Shown: positions 6,901 to 14,051, numbered from the stretch's first letter. The stretch is DNA of 14,112 nt from Lentimicrobiaceae bacterium (GCA_007119395.1 SKPS01000280.1:1-14112); one strand, 5' to 3'. The notes: generated from the sequence alone by a model not told the origin. Translations and numbers: made by a program.

Positions 6901-9566
6901 GTCACCGGCCTTCCATTGGCTCTTACACCTGCTACCCTGAACTGATGCTGCCTGCCTGTCTCCAATACATCAAACCACCCCTCGCCACCCGGCACCCACA
7001 AGCCGGCATAGCTACGATACGGATAGTAAGGAACCGTAACCGTGTTGATGCTGAAATCACCACCGGGCTCGAAAACACGTGTGGTGAACAACGCACTCAA
7101 CACCCCGGGAGCCTTCAGCGTGCCGATAGAGGGCTGCACCGTGGCAAATCCCTCGTCGTCGAGGTTCCCGTTAAATACCACCGTGGCCTCCGTCTGCAAT
7201 TCCACGGTGGGGTCATCAAAGACATACCCTGAATACCCGGCAAAAGTGGTACGCCCACTGGCCAGCATCATGGTTACATCCGCTCGCAAACCGGGCGCTT
7301 TGGCTCCGTGTAACCACCGGGCCTCCAGGGTGCCAGCAGTGCCTGTGGTCGCATCGATTCTGTCATCAGGAAATTGAAGAGAAATTCGTAGCCTGTTCGG
7401 CTTTACTGTCTCAACCTTGAAATATCGCGAAAAGGTTTGGTTGCCCAAATAGGCCCTGCCCAGATAGTTGCCCGTTGGTGATGACTCCAGCGTGGCCACA
7501 TGGAAAGGGTAAATACCACCCACAGGATCTGAAGAGACCTTGCGTTGCACAACATTCCCCTGGGGATCCAGCAACTCAAACATCACCGGAATATCATCAG
7601 GCAACACACCACGCTTGTCTTCAAGAATAAAATTGACAAACATTGAATCGCCGGGGCGCCACACACCCCGCTCAGCGTAAAGATATCCTTTGATGCCCTG
7701 GCGCACATTCCTTCCATCAACATCAAACAAGCTAACCGACAAGGTGTTGGCATCACCAAGCTTCAGATAACCCCGCTCTTCGCCCCTTCGGGCAATCACC
7801 AGAAAAGGCCTACGGTCCAAAGAAAATTCAGCACGACCCTCCCGGTCACTCTGAGCAATATCCATAACCTGCATCTGCATGTCCATCACCTCCAGCTCAA
7901 TTCCTTCCAACGGTTTCGCAGTGATGATGTCAGTGACAAAACACAACAAATTGCCATCGCTACCGGCTTTGGCTATCAGCCCCAGATCGGAACTGAGGAT
8001 ATTCCGCGAAACCGACTTCCAATAGTAATAGGAGTTGGAACAGGGGTTGTTCCTTTCAGACCATCTGAAATCACCATAACGATACCACTCACGTTCATGA
8101 TCAGAGGTAAAACTCCACGTTTGATCAACCGCTTGGGTGACCACAGGATCTAAAAGTGTCAGTGGATCATCAGCCAATTCCACATCGCCGCAAGGCCAGG
8201 TGGAATATTCCCGCTGAAACGACAACACCACACGATAGATGGCTCCCCGCTCAGGCGCAATCAATTCCGATAGGTCTAACGCATATCGATTCCATTGGCC
8301 AAAGTCGGCCGCAACATTGGACAGCTGCGTCAAGTCGATTTTCTCTTCATATACAGTGATGGCGACGCGGGACATCTGCCCCGATCCACTTAACTCATTC
8401 ACCTGTAAAAACTGTGGCACATTGCGCTCATAAATCTTTTCGATTCTCACATCCACCGCCTTGAGATGAACAGCTTCAAACGGAAACATCAACCCATTGG
8501 AACTGGGTAATACAGACCCCTCACCTACCATGCGGACAGCAGGCTTCAGCTCTTCGAAATTCACGGTGCGGCTGATGGTATTGCCAAGCTGTTTACCTGA
8601 AAGGCTGCGTATGGAAGACTCTACCACCAGTGTATGCTCACCGGTACGTCTTTGCCCGGGATATACGTACAGTCTGTTGCCGTCGGCCGTAAAGCCCAGG
8701 TTCCGCAAACGGCCCAACCTCACCAAGCCATCATAATCCATCACCGGATTCAGGATATCACTGAATGTGATCACCACCCGTGCATCCGGATTGTGGTCTA
8801 CAGATACATCCAACACCTCGAATGCTTCCGTACCGGGAAGCGACATGCGCTCTTCTCCACGGTGCCTCACGCCAATGGGTGAGCCCTGGTGACTCACAAC
8901 AAGCTCTGCCGACAACGCTGTGCGCTCCAGGCTGTCAATCACAAACCTGAACGAGGTAGCACCTGCACTCTCAACCCACCGAACCGGAACCTGTTCCTTG
9001 CTCCTGCCCCGAACATACATCGCTGTAATCATGCGATGAACCTCCTCTGCTTCAGCAATATCAGCCGTATTCAAGGTGCCCGTTACACGGTATATACCCG
9101 TGGCACCCTCCGGTATCACAGGGGGATCCAAACGAACCTCGTAGCTCTGACGTACCGTATGGAAAGAGAAAACAAACTCACGAAAAGCATCCGGAACACC
9201 CTTTAACCGCCCCAGATGAAAGGTGCAGGTGTATGAGGTGCCTGCCCTGAAACGACCATCCGGCCGAAACTCAACCGTACGGGAGTCAACCCATATCACC
9301 TCACCCGAAACCGAAGGCGAAAAAGCGAAAAGGGCACCGTCACCCGGCTGACCAACCATTAACGAATCAGCAAATGGCTCCGATAATCGTATTCTGATCG
9401 CAGAACCTGTTGACAAGACCCCGGAACTATACGCTGAAATCCAGTTGCGAAAACCGGGATCCGGCTTGTGAAACTGATCGCCACCACCAGCCCTTACAAC
9501 AGCAATAACCAATAAAACTGTAAATAAAACTACCGGCGCGGCAAACCTACCATAGACTCGTGTCAT
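3990..9566 (-). CDS. Bacterial alpha-2-macroglobulin family protein (MG2 and thioester domains)
   Basis: A 1858-residue envelope protein of the protease-trapping macroglobulin family; E. coli YfhM has about 1650 residues. Order of parts: hydrophobic signal (about 1-25); beta-sandwich domains to ~600; an MG2-like domain with GVWRPGDSMFVNF near 630; a bait-region-type domain ~975-1065; the family block VVDEGLLDLTGFQTPNPW near 1115-1135; the A2M domain from ~1190 (EPLYLEAGQTAVHSLQLPQYIG); a thioester motif CLEQ at 1405-1408 (Cys codon 5352-5354) opening a helical thioester domain to ~1680; and a C-terminal beta domain ~1715-1858. The thioester is expected to couple covalently to a protease that cuts the bait. 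I chose ATG 9566 because the signal sequence follows directly; the reading frame stays open to 9821, but that would overlap the divergent AOR gene. Oddity: there is no lipobox Cys after the signal, unlike YfhM, so the protein may be secreted or anchored by its N-terminal helix. No clear promoter was found. Confidence 0.93.
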   Translation of the reverse strand: MTRVYGRFAAPVVLFTVLLVIAVVRAGGGDQFHKPDPGFRNWISAYSSGVLSTGSAIRIRLSEPFADSLMVGQPGDGALFAFSPSVSGEVIWVDSRTVEFRPDGRFRAGTSYTCTFHLGRLKGVPDAFREFVFSFHTVRQSYEVRLDPPVIPEGATGIYRVTGTLNTADIAEAEEVHRMITAMYVRGRSKEQVPVRWVESAGATSFRFVIDSLERTALSAELVVSHQGSPIGVRHRGEERMSLPGTEAFEVLDVSVDHNPDARVVITFSDILNPVMDYDGLVRLGRLRNLGFTADGNRLYVYPGQRRTGEHTLVVESSIRSLSGKQLGNTISRTVNFEELKPAVRMVGEGSVLPSSNGLMFPFEAVHLKAVDVRIEKIYERNVPQFLQVNELSGSGQMSRVAITVYEEKIDLTQLSNVAADFGQWNRYALDLSELIAPERGAIYRVVLSFQREYSTWPCGDVELADDPLTLLDPVVTQAVDQTWSFTSDHEREWYRYGDFRWSERNNPCSNSYYYWKSVSRNILSSDLGLIAKAGSDGNLLCFVTDIITAKPLEGIELEVMDMQMQVMDIAQSDREGRAEFSLDRRPFLVIARRGEERGYLKLGDANTLSVSLFDVDGRNVRQGIKGYLYAERGVWRPGDSMFVNFILEDKRGVLPDDIPVMFELLDPQGNVVQRKVSSDPVGGIYPFHVATLESSPTGNYLGRAYLGNQTFSRYFKVETVKPNRLRISLQFPDDRIDATTGTAGTLEARWLHGAKAPGLRADVTMMLASGRTTFAGYSGYVFDDPTVELQTEATVVFNGNLDDEGFATVQPSIGTLKAPGVLSALFTTRVFEPGGDFSINTVTVPYYPYRSYAGLWVPGGEGWFDVLETGRQHQFRVAGVRANGRPVTNRRYRVEIYRIDWRWWWHNSARGLPHFLSNTEAIPVFTTETLISNGRGSFDWGVGDAEWGRYLIRVTDPSSNHSTGQVVYMDRAGWGRRPGQMRDGASMLSISTDKERYRVGDVAMVVIPSAPEGRALVSIESGTSVLHTEWVKTDSGTTRIPLKITPEMAPNVYVHITLIQPHHQTHNDMPIRLYGVVPVMVEDPQTRLAPVLLMDEAWEAESRVTVRVRESSGRPMAYTLAVVDEGLLDLTGFQTPNPWNHFYGKEALGVRTWDLFSEVIGAFASGFDRMISIGGGDTRIDHDKQRQQRFPPVVKFLEPLYLEAGQTAVHSLQLPQYIGSVRVMVVAAHQGAYGHTEKTAAVRSPLMVLGTLPRVASPGETIQVPVNVFAMDDRVRNVRVSVRPGGLFEAAGETTQNVTFQRPGDQMAHFTLKVKEQTGMASLDIVAVSGNRRARQTIHLEVRNPVPMQVRRYEVAIPPGETWSEEIALHGIPGTNSAQVEFSGVPPLNLNHRLDFLIRYPHDCLEQILSAAFPQLLMRDLIALDRRSAAEADHNIRQAISMLHRYLSADGAFTYWPGGHFTNEWVNSYAGHFMLEAEKRGFALPPGFKQRWLNKQRRLANAWSPETLMPRADLVQAYRLYTLALAGVPDIGAMNRLRGYQGLSLQARWRLAAAYAAAGRDNAARRLVAAANTNVPPYREHRFTFGDHWRDKAMVLETAVMINRESLAASLAKELANELNSDRWLSTHTTAYALIAMGRFYDQYDVAKGIQASYTWDGTSHQVETETPFASEEITGISHLTGNRKIQVANHGEGTLYVTVRVTGIPKPGEEQASARGLRMAISYQLADGSRIRPDQIKQGTDFVAQVTITNTTRNPVNELALIHMVPSGWQIHNPRLGSATTAADDPALKTGFNYQDIRDDRVLTYFNLNPDESVTVYVMLNATYAGKFYLPAIHCEAMYDADVYAQSTGRWIEVVK

Positions 9567-9704
9567 GAACGTGTGGTTTTTAAGATTCAAATGCAATGGT
9601 AAAGGTATAACCATTTTCCTTTGGATCAGCATGTCTGATGAAAAAAAGTACCCGCTTATGTCGATATGCAATGCTTTACATATCTGATTTTCTTCGATTT
9701 CGTT

Positions 9705-9733
9705 TTTGCTCTCAAACGAATTGACTAACTTTG
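9705..9733 (+). promoter_or_regulatory. Bacteroidota-type promoter for the AOR gene
   Basis: An exact TAnnTTTG minus-7 box (TAACTTTG, 9726-9733) is preceded by TTTG at 9705-9708 with a 17-base spacer, within the range described for Bacteroidota sigma-ABfr-type promoters. Transcription would start near 9740, leaving a leader of about 40 bases. It sits in the 214-base divergent gap 9567-9780 between the alpha-2-macroglobulin and AOR genes. I found no convincing promoter for the minus-strand gene in this gap. Confidence 0.65.
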
Positions 9734-9780
9734 CCCGCTGCGGAACGCAATACCCTATTATCAACATAAATTTAAGTAAG

Positions 9781-11937
9781 ATGAACATTGATGCATTAAA
9801 ACAGAAACACCGGCTTCTCAAGGAGGTCGATTACACTGTGACCCCGATTGACAAGGGTTACACCGACAAGATATTGTATATCAACCTGGATTCGCTGGAG
9901 CCCACCATTAAGGATGTGCCCGAGGTGATGAAGGAGAAATTTGTAGGCGGTCGCGGCTACGGTTTGCGTTTGTTGTGGGACGGCACAAAGCCCGATACGA
10001 AGTGGAACGATCCGGAAAACGAGATCATCATCTCCCCCGGCCCCATCGCCGGTATCACCCAGTACTCAGGTACAGGTAAGTCGATCTGCGTGTCGATTTC
10101 ACCTCAGACCGATATTCCAATCGACAGCAACGTGGGTGGGTTTTATGGTCCGTTTTTGAAGTTCTGTGGATTTGATGCCATTGAACTGCAACATAAAACC
10201 GACAAGGACCTGATCATTGTATTGGACGGCACCACCGGAAAGATCCGTTTCGAGGAGATCCCTGCCGACTATCCTGCCGACAGCCATGAGCTGGCAGAGG
10301 TTCTGACAGAGATCTATGCTGATGATGAGAAAGACAAAAAAAATGTAGCGGTGGTTTCATCCGGAGCCGCGGCTGAGCACTCGCTGATTGGGATGTTGAA
10401 CTTCAGCTTTTATGACTCTAAGCGGAAAAAGGTGCGTCTGAAGCAGGCGGGACGTGGTGGCATCGGTACCGTATTCCGTGACAAAGGGATCAGGGCGTTG
10501 GTGGCCAAGGTGCCTGGTATCAAAGGGAACCTGAACAATGTGGTGGATCTGGAGGCGATCATGGAGCGTGGCAAGCGTTTCAACAAGGAGATGCGTGAGC
10601 TTGACGACAGCCAATCGGAAATGCGCACCAAAGGGACTGCCCACCTGGTGAACATCATGAACGATTACGATCTGTTGCCGGTGAACAACTTCAAATACGG
10701 CAGCCACAAAGATGCCGATGCTATTCACGGTGATGTATGGAAGCGCCTCTTCACGCAGGGTGTACCTGACGGCTGCTGGATCGGCTGTAACATGTCGTGC
10801 GCCAAAGGTGTGGATGAGTACCTGCTCCGTACCGGCCCCTACGCCGGACAGAGAGTGATTGTTGACGGGCCTGAATATGAGAACGCGGGTGGACTCGGCT
10901 CCAACTGCGGCATCTTCAACCCCGACTTCATCATCGAAGCCAACTTCTATTGCGACACCTACGGCATCTGCACCATCACATGGGGCACGCTGGTGGCATT
11001 TGTAATGGAGTGTTATGAAAATGGCATCCTGAACGAAGAGCGTACCGGTGGTCTGAAACTCAACTTCGGCAATGCTGACTCGGCCATGGAACTGCTGCAC
11101 CAGTTGGCACGCGGTGAAGGGTTCGGTGTGATTGCCGGTATGGGTGTGAGGAAGATGAAAGAGATGTTTGCTGAAAAAGGATGGGGCGACCCCGCCTTTA
11201 TGCAGGATATCGGTATGGAAAACAAAGGACTGGAATACTCTGAGTATGTCTCCAAAGAGTCGTTGGCGCAGCAGGGTGGCTTTGCCCTCACCAACAAAGG
11301 GCCTCAGCACGACGAAGCGTGGCTGATTTTTATGGACATGGTGAACAACCAGATCCCCACGTTCGAAGACAAAGCGGAAGCGCTGCACTATTTCCCGATG
11401 TTCCGCACCTGGTTCGGACTGCAGGGGCTGTGTAAACTCCCCTGGAACGATGTGGAGCCCGAAAACAACGCCGAGACCGACGAGCCCGCCAAGGTGCCGG
11501 AGCACGTAGACAACTACGTCACCATCTACAAAGCGGTTACAGGCAAGCCGTTCGACAAAGAGGAGCTGATCCGTCAGAGCGAGCGGGTCTATAACTTCCA
11601 GCGCATCTTCAACATCCGCCGTGGCTACGGACTCCGCGTTCACGACAAACAGCCCTATCGTGCGGCAGGCCCTGTTACAGTGGAGGAGTACGAATCCCGC
11701 GCTGAGCGTTATGACACCCAGCTCAAAGAGCAGGTGGGTATCAACCCCGAAGGGATGTCAACCGAAGAGAAAGTAGCTGCCATGCGCACCTACCGCGAAG
11801 ACCGCTACGAACAGCTCGTGGATGCCGTGTACAAGAGAAGAGGGTGGACCAAAAATGGTGTCCCCACCATCGAACACCTCAAATCACTCGGCATGGACCT
11901 GCCCGAACTGATCGAGGTAATCCAGGACAAACTGTAG
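9781..11937 (+). CDS. Aldehyde ferredoxin oxidoreductase family protein (tungsten pterin enzyme), divergent
   Basis: A 718-residue cytoplasmic enzyme of the AOR family, which oxidises aldehydes to acids with a tungsten bis-pterin cofactor and a 4Fe-4S cluster, usually passing electrons to ferredoxin. Family landmarks are FVGGRGYGLRLL (54-65), NEIIISPGPIAG (80-91), GGFYGPFLKFCGFDAIEL (119-136), GPEYENAGGLGSNCGIF (363-379), and the C-terminal YKRRGW..NGVPT block. The cluster cysteines appear to be C332, C336, C340 and C551. The spacing is CX3CX3C, while Pyrococcus AOR has CX2CX3C (C288, C291, C295, C494). The two pterin-binding motifs DxxGL(C/D) read DTYGIC (392-397) and GLQGLC (546-551), the second lacking its Asp. 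The protein is about 100 residues longer than the archaeal enzyme. ATG 9781 suits the promoter and gives a normal AOR N-terminus; no Shine-Dalgarno is visible. No ferredoxin, polyferredoxin or cofactor gene lies beside it. The substrate is unknown. Confidence 0.93.
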   Translation: MNIDALKQKHRLLKEVDYTVTPIDKGYTDKILYINLDSLEPTIKDVPEVMKEKFVGGRGYGLRLLWDGTKPDTKWNDPENEIIISPGPIAGITQYSGTGKSICVSISPQTDIPIDSNVGGFYGPFLKFCGFDAIELQHKTDKDLIIVLDGTTGKIRFEEIPADYPADSHELAEVLTEIYADDEKDKKNVAVVSSGAAAEHSLIGMLNFSFYDSKRKKVRLKQAGRGGIGTVFRDKGIRALVAKVPGIKGNLNNVVDLEAIMERGKRFNKEMRELDDSQSEMRTKGTAHLVNIMNDYDLLPVNNFKYGSHKDADAIHGDVWKRLFTQGVPDGCWIGCNMSCAKGVDEYLLRTGPYAGQRVIVDGPEYENAGGLGSNCGIFNPDFIIEANFYCDTYGICTITWGTLVAFVMECYENGILNEERTGGLKLNFGNADSAMELLHQLARGEGFGVIAGMGVRKMKEMFAEKGWGDPAFMQDIGMENKGLEYSEYVSKESLAQQGGFALTNKGPQHDEAWLIFMDMVNNQIPTFEDKAEALHYFPMFRTWFGLQGLCKLPWNDVEPENNAETDEPAKVPEHVDNYVTIYKAVTGKPFDKEELIRQSERVYNFQRIFNIRRGYGLRVHDKQPYRAAGPVTVEEYESRAERYDTQLKEQVGINPEGMSTEEKVAAMRTYREDRYEQLVDAVYKRRGWTKNGVPTIEHLKSLGMDLPELIEVIQDKL

Positions 11938-11957
11938 CCCCAAGGCATACCTTGGGG
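11938..11957 (+). other. Perfect hairpin directly after the AOR stop codon
   Basis: An 8-base perfect stem (ccccaagg, 11938-11945, with ccttgggg, 11950-11957) closes a CATA loop. It starts at the first base after the stop codon and lacks a following T-run, so it is not a standard terminator by itself. It may protect the mRNA 3' end or aid termination at the downstream hairpin. A smaller stem accg-TAAA-cggt follows at 11968-11979. Confidence 0.7.
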
Positions 11958-11992
11958 TGAACCGGAAACCGTAAACGGTGAACGGATAAATT

Positions 11993-12022
11993 AAGGGACA
12001 CGCTTCGGGGTGTCCCTTTTTT
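11993..12022 (+). terminator. Rho-independent terminator of the AOR gene
   Basis: A 9-base stem, aagggacac (11993-12001) with gtgtccctt (12010-12018), encloses an 8-base loop and runs into six T residues (12017-12022). It lies 55 bases after the AOR stop codon and should separate AOR transcription from the next gene. Confidence 0.88.
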
Positions 12023-12065
12023 CAATCCTCAACCTTGTGATTCGCCAACACTAAGTAACACTCGT

Positions 12066-12135
12066 AAATCTGCGGTGAAAAAATCTGCGGTGAAAAAGTC
12101 TGCGAAAATCTGCGAAATCTGCGGTGAAAAAAAAA
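12066..12135. repeat. Short degenerate tandem repeat built on a TCTGCG core
   Basis: Five TCTGCG cores start at 12069, 12084, 12099, 12109 and 12118. The first two are in 15-base units (aaatctgcggtgaaa), the rest are shortened forms, and the array ends in a run of nine A (12127-12135). It lies between the AOR terminator and the promoter of the next gene. Similar aatctgcgg-type repeats are common in Bacteroidota intergenic DNA, as far as I recall. Confidence 0.8.
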
Positions 12136-12140
12136 CCATT

Positions 12141-12149
12141 CCCCCCCCC
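12141..12149. repeat. Nine-base poly-C tract
   Basis: Nine consecutive C lie five bases after a run of nine A and immediately upstream of the predicted minus-33 region of the next gene. Homopolymers of this length are prone to slippage. Confidence 0.85.
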
Positions 12150-12150
12150 A

Positions 12151-12176
12151 TTGCAACGTTTTTCTCTTTATATTTG
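12151..12176 (+). promoter_or_regulatory. Bacteroidota-type promoter for the type IX-secreted protein gene
   Basis: An exact TAnnTTTG box (TATATTTG) is at 12169-12176, 28 bases before the ATG at 12205. A TTG at 12151-12153 is a candidate minus-33 element, but its 15-base spacer is somewhat short, so only the minus-7 box is convincing. The leader would be about 20 bases and has no Shine-Dalgarno. Confidence 0.6.
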
Positions 12177-12204
12177 TCAGGATAAAAACAAATAACCAAC
12201 CACC

Positions 12205-13926
12205 ATGAAAAAAATCATCACCCTTATTGCCTTCATCCTGACAGCACAACTGAGCCACAGCCAGGGGCTCAACGCTGAGCTGGGTTTCAACGATGAATAC
12301 TACCAGCATGTTCAGGGAATCGCCTGCGATGGCATCTATACCTACCTGATGATTCACGAGGGACATACCGGCACCATTGATTTTGCAGGCTACGGCAGAT
12401 CCACGAAGTTGAAGAAAATCGACACACTGGGAAACATTGTGTGGGACGTGGTGTTAGACCCCGACGCTGCAATGTGTATCCACTCCCTGCAAATTGTTCC
12501 TGCCGGTGATGGCGGACTCTATCTGTTCGGACATGCCGAAACCCACTGTGCCCACCCGTTTGATGGTCTTTTTACCTTTTTAATAAAGCGCGACAGCGCG
12601 GGCAACGTGGTTTGGAACAAAGAGTGGGTGTTGAACGACATCTTCAATATCCCTTTCAGTGGTTTTACCCTGTTGCCCTCCGGCGATCTGCTGCTGAACC
12701 ACACCTCATCCACCGGATCATGGGTATATACCATCTCACCTGCAGGTGTGGTCACAGACAGTATGCTGATCGCCGAACCAATGATTGAGGGCTTTGCCGA
12801 ACTGAGCGGTTTTGCAGTAACAGGCTTCAGAAATGACTCATTGATGGGGTTTGATAGTGCCGGAATGCTTATTCACACCATGACTTTCAGCACACCGATT
12901 CAAGGGATCAGCAGCATGAACGACACTCTGTATGTGCTCACGCTTGACAGCATCTTCTCTTTCACCGGCAACCTGCAACCGATAGATGCATCTGATGTTC
13001 CCGGTTTTTCATCCTTCAAAAACCTGAAAATTGACTCTCAATACATCCGTTTCCTGAGCCATACTGGAAACACCATCCATGTAATCACCCTCAACCGGCA
13101 ACTGCAAGTCACCGGCACACTGAACATTCCCGAATCGATCAGCCAAGGTGCTTTTGTTGATTTTAATGACCTTCACCTTTCAGCCGGCATCACATTCAAC
13201 CTGGCCGAATTCAGTGCCGTTCGATTCCTGAACTACTCCATGAACTCAACCCAGAACGTCCCCCTCAACAGAACCGATATCGGTGTTATAAATCTGGTTC
13301 CCGTGAAAGTTGAGGTTTCACCCGTTTCTCCGGGGGTATCACTACACCACACCCGACTGGAAGCAGATGTGCTGATCAAAAACTACGGCCCCGACACCCT
13401 GCACAGTTGTCGCATAACCAGATACAATGGTATGTCTGTTATGGCGAACCCTTCTGTTTTTGCGAAGTCATTCCACAACCTGAACCTCGCCCCCGGCGAC
13501 TCGATGTGGCTCTCGCTGGGCGCCATACACCGGGGCCAGACATCCGCCCAGGGCAATCAGGTCATACGCACCATCTGCATCCACACCAACCACCCCAACG
13601 GTCTGGTGGACCTGAATGTTTCGAATGATGAATTCTGCAGAGAGACACTTTTCGGGTATGTGGGGATTGAAGAGGCACTGCAAAACCGGGAGCTCCTGAT
13701 CTACCCAAACCCCGCCTCCTCGGTGGTAAATTTCGAGATGAAAGAGTCAACCGATAATATCACTTCCATCGAACTCTATAACATCCACGGTCGGCTGGTG
13801 GCGGAATGGCACCCGCAGACCCAAACTGCTGCGTTGGATATCTCAAATCTCTCCGGAGGAATGTATCTCGCCAGGGTGACAGTGGGGCAAAAGGTGATCA
13901 CCAGGAAGGTGGTGGTGGGGATGTGA
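12205..13926 (+). CDS. Type IX-secreted protein with C-terminal sorting domain, function unknown
   Basis: A 573-residue exported protein. Residues 1-20 are a Sec signal peptide (MKKIITLIAFILTAQLSHSQ). Residues ~25-350 contain recurring motifs of the type D..GN(I/V)VW (KKIDTLGNIVWDV near 70, KRDSAGNVVWNKEW near 130, FDSAGMLIH near 215), suggesting a beta-propeller-like fold. Residues ~370-480 include NYGPDTLHSCRI and LAPGDSMWLSLG, as in Ig-like/DUF11-type domains. From 499 (IYPNPASSVVNFE) to the end (LSGGMYLARV, then KVITRKVVV) it carries a type A type IX sorting domain, which directs export across the outer membrane and is then cleaved, often with surface attachment. The ATG at 12205 is fixed by the signal peptide and the promoter just upstream. 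The gene stands alone and is not obviously linked to the AOR gene. No catalytic motif was recognised; adhesion or surface roles are guesses only. Confidence 0.9.
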   Translation: MKKIITLIAFILTAQLSHSQGLNAELGFNDEYYQHVQGIACDGIYTYLMIHEGHTGTIDFAGYGRSTKLKKIDTLGNIVWDVVLDPDAAMCIHSLQIVPAGDGGLYLFGHAETHCAHPFDGLFTFLIKRDSAGNVVWNKEWVLNDIFNIPFSGFTLLPSGDLLLNHTSSTGSWVYTISPAGVVTDSMLIAEPMIEGFAELSGFAVTGFRNDSLMGFDSAGMLIHTMTFSTPIQGISSMNDTLYVLTLDSIFSFTGNLQPIDASDVPGFSSFKNLKIDSQYIRFLSHTGNTIHVITLNRQLQVTGTLNIPESISQGAFVDFNDLHLSAGITFNLAEFSAVRFLNYSMNSTQNVPLNRTDIGVINLVPVKVEVSPVSPGVSLHHTRLEADVLIKNYGPDTLHSCRITRYNGMSVMANPSVFAKSFHNLNLAPGDSMWLSLGAIHRGQTSAQGNQVIRTICIHTNHPNGLVDLNVSNDEFCRETLFGYVGIEEALQNRELLIYPNPASSVVNFEMKESTDNITSIELYNIHGRLVAEWHPQTQTAALDISNLSGGMYLARVTVGQKVITRKVVVGM

Positions 13927-13970
13927 GAATGTGAGAATGTGAGAATGTGAGAATGTGGGAATGTGGGAAT
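13923..13970. repeat. Six copies of an 8-bp tandem repeat overlapping a stop codon
   Basis: Four perfect gtgagaat units (13923-13954) are followed by two gtgggaat units (13955-13970). The first unit contains the TGA stop codon (13924-13926) of the type IX-secreted protein gene, so the array begins at the last coding bases. Confidence 0.92.
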
Positions 13971-13988
13971 CACCCTCAAACCATGCTA

Positions 13989-14003
13989 TGTCCCGTAGGG
14001 ACA
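13989..14003. repeat. Short inverted repeat (tgtccc-gta-gggaca), probable dispersed repeat
   Basis: A 6-base perfect stem with a 3-base loop, without a T-run, so not a standard terminator. The core gtcccgtagggac followed by agaatatcattt resembles a repeat I recall from many Bacteroidota intergenic regions. It could still act as a weak 3' end for the preceding gene. Confidence 0.6.
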
Positions 14004-14051
14004 GAATATCATTTCTCTCCCATAGCGATCTTTGCGAATCCTTTGCGATCA

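Noticed and set aside
9600..9607. Possible minus-strand promoter box (reads TACCTTTA) upstream of the alpha-2-macroglobulin gene
   Set aside because: One mismatch to TAnnTTTG and no minus-33 TTTG at a suitable distance.
9706..9780. Upstream start of the AOR at 9706
   Set aside because: The extra 25 codons would cover the predicted promoter box at 9726-9733 and have no AOR-family resemblance.
9567..9821. N-terminal extension of the alpha-2-macroglobulin up to 9821
   Set aside because: It would overlap the divergent AOR gene and promoter and bury the signal sequence ~85 residues inside the protein.
10357..11643. Long open frame of 428 codons on the minus strand inside the AOR gene
   Set aside because: It lies fully antisense to a clear AOR gene, its translation has no recognisable domain, and it is explained by the codon bias of the sense strand.
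12066..12135. CRISPR-like array
   Set aside because: Units are 9-15 bases, uneven, with no unique spacers and no cas genes nearby.
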